Below are positions 11,844 to 22,079 of a stretch of DNA of 64,000 nt, piece after piece; within the stretch, counting starts at the first letter, position 1; every line of letters starts with the position of its first letter. This DNA is from Cycas panzhihuaensis (Eukaryota > Cycadophyta): contig CM041465.1 of NCBI GenBank assembly GCA_023213395.1, positions 6,076,001 through 6,140,000 of the forward strand, given 5' to 3'. Made by a program: the position numbers and the translations under genes. Under the pieces are notes generated by a model. It saw only the letters and a program-made list of their open reading frames with translations. It was not told the origin of the DNA and ran no database searches.

Positions 11844-11876
11844 ACACCTGTGGTTCCTCCGTTGTAATCTATAAAA
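11844..11876 (+). promoter_or_regulatory. Core promoter of the ASR gene
   Basis: A TATA box, TATAAAA (11870-11876), lies about 125 bases before the ATG. Just upstream are ACACCTG (11844-11850), which fits the ACACNNG core bound by ABA-linked bZIP factors, and a GC-rich GCGTCACACCGCGCAC block. ABA or drought control is an inference from the gene family and this short motif. Confidence 0.6.
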
Positions 11877-11914
11877 TTCCTTTCGCTTCGCTTCGTTTGT
11901 GTTGCTTATTTGTG

Positions 11915-11944
11915 GAGATCGAGATCGAGATCGAGATCGAGATC
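11915..11944 (+). repeat. (GAGATC)5 microsatellite in the ASR 5' UTR
   Basis: Five perfect GAGATC units lie between the TATA box and the ATG, in the inferred 5' UTR. Such a repeat can vary in length between individuals. Confidence 0.9.
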
Positions 11945-11997
11945 GGTGGTGGTTAGATATTTACCGTATCAGTGATCAGTGTTCACCGTGAAGGAGG

Positions 11998-12596
11998 ATG
12001 GGCGGGCATCACTACCACCAACATGAGCGGGAGCAGCCCCAGTATCCTGAGGGGGGCTATTCGTATGGCCCTGGGCCCTATGCACCTCAGCCCGGCTATC
12101 CCTATGGCCCTGGCCCTTATCCTTATGCTCCGCCTCCGTACCCGGTTCCTTACGAAGGTGGGTATCCCGGTCATGCGAGTTTGGAAGAATCGCAAAGAAT
12201 AGAAGCGTTCCGACACGCAGAGGAAGAGGCACAAAAGCACAGGCATCGTGAGCATATGGCGGAGATGGGAGCTGTTGCAGCAGGAGCCTTTGCCTGGGTA
12301 ACCCTTCGCCCCCTTCTTTCTCTTGCTGTTCCTTTTACTAATCTGATTCTGATTTTTTATGTATTTCCTAATTGTAGTGCGAGGGCCATGAAGCGAAGGT
12401 GGATCCACAACACGCACAGAGGCACAAATTGGAGGCACAGATAGCGGGAACCGCAGCGGTTGGAGCAGCAGGGTACGCTTTGTACGAACACCATCAAAGC
12501 AAAGAGGAACAGCACGTTGCCCACTCTTACGGTGCGGTCCCATGCCACCCGTTGGGCCGCTGGATTAGCGGCTTAGGCGGTCCCGTGCAGCGGTGA
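11998..12596 (+). CDS. ASR: ASR-like (ABA/WDS domain) stress protein, altered C-terminus
   Basis: Exon 1 is 11998-12297 (100 codons), intron 12298-12377 (GT...AG, 80 bp), and exon 2 12378-12596, giving 172 residues as it stands. Residues 3-9 are His-rich. Residues 19-58 are Gly/Tyr/Pro-rich with repeats of GYxYGPGPY type. Residues 63-145 match the ASR core: a charged helix EEAQKHRHREHMAEM, then GAVAAGAFA, the DPQHAQRHKLE signature and an AAVGAAGYALYEHH end. The intron falls right after AGAFA-W, the usual ASR position. ASR proteins are small, hydrophilic, Zn-binding nuclear/cytosolic proteins raised by abscisic acid, drought and ripening; that role is family knowledge. The last 21 residues (152-172) come from the insertion at 12531-12988, not from the family. 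Expression is not shown by the sequence. Confidence 0.8.
12298..12377 (+). other. ASR intron (80 bp)
   Basis: Donor TGG|GTAACC and acceptor AATTGTAG|TGC flank a T-rich 80-bp stretch. Joining the exons keeps the ASR frame (AGAFAW|CEGHEAK). Reading through would insert a short TLRPLLSL segment and then shift away from the family match. Confidence 0.85.
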
Positions 12597-12988
12597 ATAC
12601 CTGCTCACCCGGAGAAGATCGAATCTTCTCCGGGATTCACGGAGCGGATCCGCTGAATTTGAGCGATCAATTCAGCGGGCACCTGCTGAAGCCATTGACA
12701 TGTTTGCTGGCCAAATATCATTGGCCAGCATCTTGTCAGTATAAATATCTGACAGAGCGTATTTAAACACTGTAAATGCTATGACGGCGGGTTCCTTACC
12801 GCGAAAGAATTCGAATGGCAGATAAATCGCGGGTAGCTTGACGCGGGGAAATTCGGATGGCGAGTGCTTTGGCGCGGGGATCCAGAAATGTGCATGGGAC
12901 CCGATCTCTCCCGCTCTGCTCCGCGATACCCAGCGAGGCACACGCTCCGGATTACCCGGAAGCGGGCGACATGAGACCGCGCTCTTAC
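12531..12988. mobile_element. Hairpin-rich MITE-like insertion in ASR exon 2 (458 bp with one TSD copy)
   Basis: CTCTTAC occurs at 12524-12530 and again at 12982-12988. Ser-Tyr (TCT TAC) is in the ASR frame at the left copy and in the frame of the His-rich tail at the right copy. The ends are imperfect inverted repeats: TGCGGTCCCATGCCACCCG from 12533 matches the complement read back from 12981 at 15 of 19 positions, all four mismatches being transitions. The inside is a run of hairpins and is GC-richer than the flanks. No transposase is encoded, so it would be a non-autonomous DNA element. A 7- to 9-bp target duplication would suit a Mutator- or hAT-like family, but that assignment is a guess. 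Confidence 0.7.
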
Positions 12989-13051
12989 TATGACGGTGCT
13001 GCTGCTGCCGGTCACCACCACCACCACCACCACCACCGTCATCACAATTGA
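12989..13051 (+). pseudogene. Displaced 3' end of the ASR coding region (His-rich tail)
   Basis: This reads YDGAAAAG, eight His, then RHHN and TGA (13049-13051). ASR proteins commonly end in a His-rich, metal-binding tail. It is out of frame with exon 2 because the insertion length is not a multiple of three. Taking out 12531-12988 joins it in frame and gives a 171-residue protein. It stays coding only if the insert is absent or spliced from the RNA. Confidence 0.7.
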
Positions 13052-14479
13052 TTCATAATTTCTGTTTCTCAGCATTATCTCTTTCATATTTCATACCCTT
13101 TCAATGTAATTTCTTAGGTGTTATTGCCAAGGGTCGCTTGTTTTAGGTTTTATTGGAGCGTTTCCTATACTTTCAAGGTTTAGCCTCCTTTTCATTGCAT
13201 CTCTTAGTCAATACTTGTATTCATGTGATCAAGACTCAATAGTTGGGGTTAGAGGTAGGTAGGTTGGGCATTACCTAAATCACGATGCATTGTTTTTCTA
13301 ACTAAATCTATATGGATAAATATATTTTTTATTAATTAATAAAGAGTTTTTGAAGATAACTTTGACTAGACTTTGATTCTTTCTTTATTTTTTCATCTCC
13401 TTGAAGGTTATGTTAAGGGGTAGTGACAATGCTTATATGTTGCTTTTGTTAGTAATTTTCTATTTTTCTTTTAATTAATTGTTATTGGCTTAATATGTTG
13501 AGAGTCATTATTTCAAACTTGAAAAGAAAGATGAGGATAAAGAGTGCATGTGAAAAGTTAGATAACATCAATATTCGTACAATAATTAAACACATATAAC
13601 ATATTTATTAACATGTGAAGAGTATATGAATGACATGCCTATGAGAAGATTGTGAGAGTTCTCCATGCACATAAGCGTTTCACTTGTAAGTGGAATTACG
13701 TCCAAATTATGTTTAAAGTAATAATATTAATTAGGTGTGAAGATAAAAATATATAATGAGTCTAGGTTATTTTTCATTCCTATGTCATGCTTACATCTAT
13801 GGTTCATAGATCTTTTGTTTTGCTTGCTTTGCTTGGATATTTGTTCCCCTTTGTAGACTTAAATAATCTATTGTATCGTATGATGGTATTCTCCATAAGC
13901 TATTCTTCTTGCACATTTATATCATTAATCTACCCAAACATTTGCATCATCATTACTTCTCAACCACTAAAGTTTGTATGAGCATTTTGTTTACTACCAA
14001 AGTTTTTTCATAATTGAGTGATGTTGTCATGATTGATTGATTTGTAGAATTTTAAAAGTATGGAGAAACCTAAAATGACATGGATTAACCTATTCATTTT
14101 AAGAAAATTGACTTTTGTAAATTGAAAAATAAATTTCATTTTTATAAATTTCTCCTTTTATAATATACAATGAGCATTTACATAGTCCTAGTAAGAATAT
14201 TGACCCCTAAAGACAAACAAGTGATGTGGGTAGTATAACTCATGATGATTCACTAATTCATATAACAATGAATAAATAAAAATACAAATACAACTAATCA
14301 ATGAAACTTATAATCTAAAGTTATGAGATAACAAATAATAAATGTTAACATATTCTCTTAATGTTTATTTCATTTATTTTAACACTTAATCTAAAGTTAT
14401 AAGGCATAATAAACAATAAATGTTAACACTTATCCTTATTATTTATTTTGACACCTAAACCATCCCTAAATGCTTAAAA
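13052..14479. other. ASR 3' flank and AT-rich intergenic DNA
   Basis: The first 100 or so bases are T-rich and fit a 3' UTR. AATAAAG occurs at about 13338. The rest shows no recognisable frame, repeat or LTR. Confidence 0.5.
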
Positions 14480-15345
14480 TCTATCATACATAAGTGGTTT
14501 GGTGAAGATGTTAATCAATTATTTTTCTATTAGCCTATATATTATCTCCATCACTTCATTTTAAATCAATTCATGAATAAAGTAATATTACACCTTAATA
14601 TAGTATACTCCAATTATCATAATATAATATAATTGATTCTAATTGCCATAGTTCTATATTCTCTAGAATTTGTCATAACCAAATGACTTTAATAATAATT
14701 ACAACTGTAACTTTGTACTCTATTTCAATTAAGGACAAAGTGATATTTTATTGTTTTTTACTGTTTCAAGTAACAATAATTGAATTCAAACTAAAACATT
14801 ATTGAGAAGTCAAACTTTTTATTTTTTTTACATCTCATCAAATCAAAATCTATGAATCTTATTAATTTAAAGTTATTATTATACCTTCAAGTTCAAATTG
14901 AATTGTTCCCTTCAAGTATTTGAGGGTCTCTTTGCAACTTTTTAGTGGCTCTATTTTTTCACTACCATAAACTTAGACACCACTCTAACTACAAATAAAA
15001 TATCAAGTCTAGTAGTAATTAGGTATATTATGGTTCTTACTACTTGTTTGTACATCATTGGATCAACATTTACTCTACCATCTCCTGTTGTTAATTGGAA
15101 TTTGTCTCCATGGGGGTAGGCACGAGTTTGTTATCAACTATTTTGAATCTTTTTAGAAATTTTCAAGTGCATTTCACATGGGAAATATTTCCACTTCAAG
15201 GAAGTAATGTAGAAGTCCAAAATCCATTATCTCAAACAAATGGCTAAGATCAAATTTCAAGTTTGATATCATTACCTATAATCACTAGATCATCAATGTA
15301 CAACACCACAAATGTAACTTTATTATTTACAACTTTGATATATAG
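14480..15345 (-). pseudogene. Copia reverse transcriptase/RNase H remnant
   Basis: On the minus strand the RT active site reads VVLYIDDLVIIGND (near 15310-15270), followed by a KIVDNKLVPTPMETN block (near 15145-15100) that matches the usual copia segment after RT. Still further along are worn versions of the LIYLTxTRPDI and RNase H regions, down to about 14480. Frameshifts and stops are frequent. No LTRs were found around it, so it is an isolated old fragment. Confidence 0.75.
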
Positions 15346-16185
15346 GTTTGAGTCAATTAGAGATCTCTCAAACTCATTATTTAAAAAGTATTAATTAATC
15401 TTTTTATACTAGGCTATATATATAAAGAATAGAAAAAATAATCATAACTCATTTATTTCATAAGTAAAATTATAAGTTGAAAATAGAAAAAATCACCAAA
15501 CAAATTAATGGAAAAATTATAAACAATAAAAAAAAGGACCAAATTGAGAAATAATTGGCTTAAGTAAGCATAAATAAGGATTTGTTAAAAGTAAATAAAA
15601 CTAGTAGAGGTCCAAAGCCAAGGTTATAAGAGTAGCCCTAGATGTAAAGCGGGGGAGGAAGAACATAAATTTTGAAGAGAAGACAACACCAAAATTTTTA
15701 TTTTTTTGAGTAAGGATGTTCAACCACTTTTTATTAACTTGAGATAGATGTTATTGCTTGAAACAAATACAAATGATCAAAATAGACCAAGAAACATCCA
15801 AAATTGGCTTAAAATGTGTCCAAAATTGGCCCAAAAATGGTTGGAATAATTCTAAAACTGACTATAATGGGCCTGAATATAGTTAAAATAGTCTCATAAA
15901 TGGACATAATGGTTGCATGAATGCAAAATAAAATGCAGGATAAGGTGTGTTCCAAAACATGAATGCATGACATATAATAGTCAGAACATAAGCAAGACAT
16001 CAGCTAGGAGTAAACCTACATATAGACATACAAATGGATAGAATGCAACTAAGTATAATTAATAATTAGTTAGCATAATCATTATAAAATAACTTGCATT
16101 ATATAAAGGGTACGATTATGAATATTGCTCACAACCATTCCCCAAAAGGTACGCATAGGGTATTTAAGAGTTATTACTTATGGTC
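15346..16185. other. AT-rich intergenic DNA
   Basis: No gene recognised. Short repeated phrases such as CCAAAATTGGC occur near 15790-15835. Nothing else can be supported. Confidence 0.5.
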
Positions 16186-16189
16186 TTGG

Positions 16190-16290
16190 ATGTGAAAGCC
16201 AAGTTATTCATTCCTATGGAATGTGCTTTAGTGTGAAAATCAAGTATTTGAGCTCTATGGCATGTTTTCTAGTATAAAAGCCAAGTATAC
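16190..16290 (+). repeat. Degenerate minisatellite, about 41-bp unit, 2.5 copies
   Basis: Units begin at about 16190, 16230 and 16271. Each reads GTGTGAAAGCCAAGT-like, then a T-rich centre, then CTATGGAATG and TTTTCT-like ends. Confidence 0.7.
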
Positions 16291-16863
16291 TATAATATTG
16301 ATGAAATTCTAGTGAGAAATAGATGATGTAAAAGTGATGTAAATATTGATATTGCTTAATGAAATCAATGAATTACATTGAAAATGTGTATCATGTGTTG
16401 TTTTTTATTGGTTTATGATATTATGATGGATGATAATACTATGATTGCTATATTATTGTGGACTTATATGTCATATACATATGTAAATGACTTGTATATT
16501 AACAACAAGCCTTAGTTAGACTACTATAAGTGACCTTATTATGAGACCAAAAACTAAAGATTTCAAAGTAAGCATGCAAATGCAAGAGTGGGCCCACCAT
16601 TAAAAAAAAGATTTTGAAGTGGATTTTTCATTAGTTTGCCCTAGTCAACTCACTAAGTACCCACTAAGCTTTCTACTATGTATTTTAACATGCATATTTA
16701 ATTTGTGTGTCTCCCTCCTTTTTTGTTTTATAACTAAGTCGATCTTTCTATCATCCCATTGTTTCTTTTACTCAGCCTTTGAAATTTGTTTAGTTCTTAA
16801 TGTTAAGAGCTACTATTTATACATGAGCATTTCTAATGAGATGACTAAGAGAACTCAGTATTT

Positions 16864-17345
16864 GTGAGAAAGTCATGGTATCTACTAATTGAAAGATCAA
16901 GAATCATCCAATCCAAGATCCAAGTCATCGTTGATATACATGATTACTTGAAATTAGATTTATTTGTTATATGTGACAAAGATAACTCATCTATGAGGAG
17001 ATTAAGGAGTTGTGGCATTTCTACCAATAGGCTACACACTAAAATAATACTTATTGCTTATATCATTGAGGTGTATGTTGTTTAGTTTGATAAGGGTAAT
17101 AAGGGGATCCTTGATGGTAGAAACAAATCCTTTTACTTTCTTCCATTTCCACACCTTCAAAAGATTTTAGCACTATCAAAACCTACTAAGATATTGTCTC
17201 CAAATTAAATTCACGATGCTTCAAAGAAAGATAGCTCTCTGAACAAGAGGGTTACTTAGCATCATGTATATCTTACTGAGGGAAAAGGAAACCTTGGCCA
17301 ATCCCTCATTCGACAATTTCCCCACCCTTAAAAGATGAGAAGTTG
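16864..17345 (+). pseudogene. Unrecognised decayed reading frame
   Basis: One frame stays protein-like for about 160 codons with only a few stops (TAG 17083-17085, then TAA and TAG). It includes IQVIVDIHDYLKLDLF, a MRRLRSCGISTNRLHTK stretch and a FYFLPFPHLQKILAL stretch. The residue mix looks like real protein rather than chance AT-rich sequence. I do not recognise the family. It may be part of an old mobile element, since no plant gene structure is visible. A second open patch in another frame (17515-17739) is helical and may belong with it. Confidence 0.35.
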
Positions 17346-17846
17346 CTCTTAAGATGGCCATAAATCAAGTTGAAGAACTCTTCCAACTTGTGGGGGAGAC
17401 AAAATATGATTAAAGAAATTCTATAGGAGCTAGAGTAATTATGTGTTAAGGGGAAATTGCCTTGATTAATAGATAGAGTCTAATCATATTCTTAAAGAGC
17501 AATATTAGGCAACAATGAATAATAAAGTTGAGGCAATTGATGAGGATACTTCCTATAATGCCTTATCTAACTCCTCCTTTAAATATATAGAGAAGACAAA
17601 CCTCCTCGAGAGCACAATAAACATGCATAAGAATATCATAGAAATAATTAAATCTAAATTCAAATTTTTAGAGGCACATGTGTTATTAGTCAATATAAAA
17701 GTGCTCAAGAAATTCAAGATATGGGAAAAACTCATGTAGATTTCAGTAAATGCCAAAGATAACATTGAGGTAATTAGGTTAATTCCTAACTACCCAATAT
17801 AATTGCCAATCCTCTAACTACAATAAAAGAGAAAATATAATCATAC

Positions 17847-17880
17847 TTTTTTTTGGGGGGGGAAGGGGGGGGGGGGGGCG
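17847..17880 (+). repeat. Homopolymer block T8-G8-AA-G14
   Basis: A run of T is followed by 8 G, AA, then 14 G before CGG. It is strikingly G-rich in an AT-rich neighbourhood and could form a G-quadruplex. Read errors are common in such tracts. Confidence 0.8.
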
Positions 17881-19439
17881 GTATGGGAGAGATTCTTTTG
17901 GGGGTTATACTTCTTTATCTTATACCTCTTAATACTTTACTTTCTTCTTCTTGCTTGGAGTAATCATTGTAAGTGGGGATTCAAGGCATTTAAACATTTG
18001 GCTTGTAAATTTTGCATGTTTAGTAGCTTAGTATATTATTAGCTATAAGGCTTTAAAGCTTCTAAGTTTTGTTCATAAGTTTTAGAAGTGTAATTAATGG
18101 AGTGTTGGTTATATCTACTTATCTTTGTTTACATATTTCATGCTATCAATGAATCATAATTCCATTTAACTAGTCATATCTATTACTTAGATGAACGATC
18201 ATGATCATGTAATGGTAGTTTTATTTTTCTTTTTCCCTATATACTTTGAATTACATTTCAAGTTTGATGTCACTTCACTTAAGTTTCTACCTTTATTGTT
18301 CATATATTATATCAAGCATTCATCAACATGGTTCCATATTTTTTAACTTTTAAGTAACTTCTATATATAACATATATTGTATCTTATGCTTTCCCCATAA
18401 ATAATTTTATTTTTCGTTATTTTAGTTTTTTGTCATAATATTCAAGAGCACTTTGTAGAATAATTTATTTTGCCTTTTAAGAATCTTTTACTAGAAAGCA
18501 GAAAAAATTTGGATAACATATGTTTAAATCCAACATGTTATGAACTATTCCCAGTTGGATGTTTATATCTACAATCGATGTTTAGATTTGAGACTTAAAA
18601 CTTTATTTCAATTATGGATTCTTCTAGTTTTGACACTTGATAGTGTCTAAATGCCTTTTCTTTATGCCTTGAATTGATGTTTGTAGCATCTTTAATCTAA
18701 TATACATACCTTTAAAACTTGATCATTATTACGTAAGTATATTCATCTTTATTAATTATATCATACCTTTATTTTTCTATTAATTATTTATTTATCTTTT
18801 TTTCTTTTTTTGGTTTATATTTCTATTTTGTATTTGTTGTTTATGAATTAATTTTAGGAAAGCTTTTGATTATCTATTTCAAATTGAAAAATTGTATATA
18901 TATGAAAAGATATTAATATGACAAATCTTTAAAAGTTTTATCAGTCAAGGTTTGTTGGTAGTTGGGTTAGTGGAACATTAATTAAAACTTGAGTAGGTGA
19001 GCTTATGGATTCCACTATAATGCAAACTAATAAATTTTTAAATATGCAAATATTATTTTATAGGATGGAAAAACATATGAATATAAATTAAACATAAATA
19101 AATCACCATTAACAATGCCATTAAGTTGACTTAGTGGTTAAGTAGAAGTGGCATAAAATTTTGGATAGGAAGGTCTTTTGATCAAGTATTGTTAAATACT
19201 TTTGCCTTTAAATTTATTGAATTTATTTTATTTTATTTTGATTTAAAACTTGATCCATGTAAAAACTAAAGTAAAAGGGGTTTATTTCAATGAGTGGATT
19301 TTGATCTATTTCAATAAGTGTATTTTGATGTACTAATTTTGAAAGTTTATGAACTAAGCAATGTGTTCCTAGTTATTGAATAATGTTCTAATATAACTAA
19401 AAGTTTGGAGTAAGCCTTTATAACCAAATTTAATGTTTG
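17881..19439. other. AT-rich DNA, no gene seen
   Basis: No reading frame or LTR recognised on either strand. The 5' LTR of copia A might be expected near here, but nothing similar to the sequence after 58170 was found by eye. Confidence 0.5.
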
Positions 19440-20021
19440 TAGTGGAAGATTTAGATGACCAACTAATGTAAATGGTGCTTTAAGTTTGAGAGATAGACAA
19501 TAGTATATTGGAGGAAATAATTAGGGGATAAATTCTTTTTGAGGATGAGGTGGTAGTAGTTTCACTCCTCCAAGATAAGGAAAAGGATAAAGGAACCATC
19601 GAAATTGATGTTATAAATGTGGATTCTTTAGTCACATTGCACATAATTAGCATTAAAATCACCCAAGCAAGAGTAGAGTCAATATTGTTATTAAAAATTA
19701 TAGTGAAAGAAATAAAAACTTATTTTTCTCATGTTTTTGTGCTCAAACCCCAATTGAAGATTATTTTATTGACTCAAGTTATTTGACACATATGTAATAT
19801 AATGTTAAGAAGTTTTAAAAAGTTGAAGATTGTAATAGTAAGGTCACACTTGGTGACAACTACATTTATGAAGTCAAAGGCCAAGGTTTTCTCATTGTTG
19901 AAGCCAATGCTAATGAGAAAAAGAAGATTCATGATGTACCTTTTATATCTAGTTTGAAAAAGAATTTGTTATCTATTAGATAGATGATGGAATAATCTAA
20001 TAAAGTGGAGTTTGATAATGG
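19440..20021 (+). pseudogene. Copia A gag zinc knuckle and protease
   Basis: The gag end reads ILFEDEVVVVSLLQDKEK (near 19525-19580). A zinc knuckle follows, CYKCGFFSHIAHN (near 19608-19648; last Cys now Asn), then the protease start YFIDSS (family usual D-S-G) and LGDNYIYEVKGQG. The last part, IHDVPFISSLKKNLLSI, is the conserved run into the pre-integrase segment. It stops at EFDNG exactly where copia B is inserted. Frameshifts occur between the knuckle and the protease. Confidence 0.75.
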
Positions 20022-20382
20022 TGTTAAGATAACCCCCAATGTTCACATGGAGATGTGCATTTAGGGCCCCTCAAAGCCACCTTTGGGGCTCCCTAGGGCA
20101 CCTAGAGCCGCATATCAACCACTATTAGTCGTCATTTAGCCAACATTATTATTAAGACATATGTTGCTTTATTATTTTTATTATTTTTTAATATTAATTT
20201 GAATTATATTGAGTTGTGTGCAAGTTGGGTTGAGGCGCTTGCCACCTCCCCAAATAATCTATAAATGGGGTGGGAATACCTCTCTGGTGTTTTCTAACAC
20301 TGCCCACTATTCGTCGGATAATGATAACTTAAGCAACCATGTACTCACCATTGTGAAGTCTCACTCTATACCTCGTTCTTCA
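20022..20382 (+). repeat. 5' LTR of copia B (361 bp)
   Basis: Starts TGTTAAGATAACCCC and ends CGTTCTTCA. It contains the TATA-like CTATAAATGGGG (about 20259-20270). It matches 44861-45210 closely except for a short deletion in the 3' copy. Confidence 0.9.
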
Positions 20383-20384
20383 TT

Positions 20385-20396
20385 TGGTATCAGAGC
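20385..20396 (+). other. Primer-binding site (initiator tRNA-Met) of copia B
   Basis: TGGTATCAGAGC, a perfect match to the plant initiator tRNA-Met primer site, lies two bases after the LTR. Confidence 0.9.
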
Positions 20397-21048
20397 ACAC
20401 GGTTCATCAACGACAAAATCTTATATTATAATTTGTCAATTATTTTCTTATATACTAAAGTTTCTACTAAAGTTTACATTTGAATATTTAATATTTGATT
20501 GTGAATGGCCTCCATTTAGTGCACATACACTTCGTTGGAAGATTTAACTCTTGTATTTATGTAGTAAAGATAGTGTGTGTAGGATATTAAAGATACGACA
20601 AGAAAAAAACTAAAATTTTAAAGTATTTCATCATTTTTCTGAAGTTTTTTAGTTCATTTTTGGATCACAAGGGTAACTTAAACTTCAAAGTAGTCCAGCT
20701 CCCAAACTAGCGCTTAGAACCCTATTAAATGACTACTCATTTTAATCGTAGTCAAGTTATCTTTGCAATGAAGAAAACAGTTCATCATTTCATATACCAA
20801 AAGCGAAGATATCCTCCTCGGACCGCCAGGTACTCTCTTTGGTTTCTAAAACCCCACAACCTTCTTTATTTTTCTTCATTTTGAGTTATTTTCACTGTTT
20901 TTCTCAATTTTTTTTTAAATTCTTGGGTGCCTAGACCCTACACCCATTTTAGATATTATTTAGCACCTCGTGTACCCTCCATTCCTCTATGTACCCTCTA
21001 CATAGTTAATCATCATTCTTTCCTTTTTTTTCATATATAAAAATCATT

Positions 21049-21605
21049 TTTTTGAAGATTTTTTTATTATATCTTTAGTGGTGAGGTTGTATAATCATTT
21101 GCAAACCTTCTTCAATCTATTTTAGCTCGATTGCATCGAGATTTCAACAATTGTACTTGCCGAATTTGCCTTTGTTCATTATCGGCGGCCATACACTATT
21201 CATCAATCTTTTTTTATTTTTTATATATAAAAATTATATATATATTTTAAAACTATTTTTGTTCAATCCATTCGATGGATCCTTGGTGCCTATTATCTGA
21301 TCATTTTCAATCTCTTTGCAAGCAGCTTTGATTGATTACAATCACCAAATTCACCTCTCTTCAGTGAAGAACCTTAGTAGCCATGCACTTTGTATCAATG
21401 ATTTTTTCTTTTTTTAATATATATAAATCACCTTTTTTTGGACTCCTTGAGTCGATCCTCATTGTGAAAGGTTGTAGCATCCTCAACATTCATCATTCGG
21501 TTGATTTCAGCATGATTTGATCAGCTTCGATTGCCATAATCTCGCATGTTCTTCAGCGTAATTATGGCGGTGGCCCGTTGATTAATAAATTTTTTTATTT
21601 TTTCT
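21049..21605 (+). repeat. Degenerate tandem repeat in the copia B leader (about 185-bp unit, 3 copies)
   Basis: Units at about 21049-21240, 21241-21424 and 21425-21605. Each has a T-run, a central CATTTTCAATC-like and AGCTTCGATTGC-like stretch, a GGCGGCCATAC-like end, and then TTTTTTATATATAAA. Confidence 0.55.
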
Positions 21606-22079
21606 AAAGTTTAATTTAATCAAACTTTATTATATAATTTTTGGAGTGCAGCTTATTTGTTTAAGTCATAGGCCCCTTTCAGAGTTTGGCCCCTGGTCCT
21701 ATGCACTTGCATATGACCTCAAGCTATCATTTCAATGGGTTAAATCATTTTTTAATATAAAGTTTATTTATATTTTCTTCAAAAAAGTGACTAGTGCATT
21801 TTCTACTCTATCTCCTCACTGGGTTGATAATTTTCAACGAAACTAGGTTCATCACTATCATCGTTTAGGGAGATTCACTGTAAACTAGTTATTTATTAGA
21901 TTTGAAACTACTTTGATTGATTTTAATAATTTGAAGCGATCACTTTTTTTAGTCTCTATTTTGTTAACTAAAAAGAGCTCCTTTCATCATTTTTACTATA
22001 ACTTTTGTATTTGATATTCGTTTTATGAACCATTTACTTCGTTGGAAAACTGGTTTAGTCCTCTTCGTACTAGTATACT

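Noticed and set aside
12857-13051. A separate short His-rich gene
   Set aside because: Its last 20 codons are better explained as the displaced end of the ASR gene, and the upstream part lies in the insertion.
20209-20547. A 112-codon frame across the copia B 5' LTR end
   Set aside because: It covers LTR, primer site and leader; the copy in the 3' LTR is shorter and diverged.
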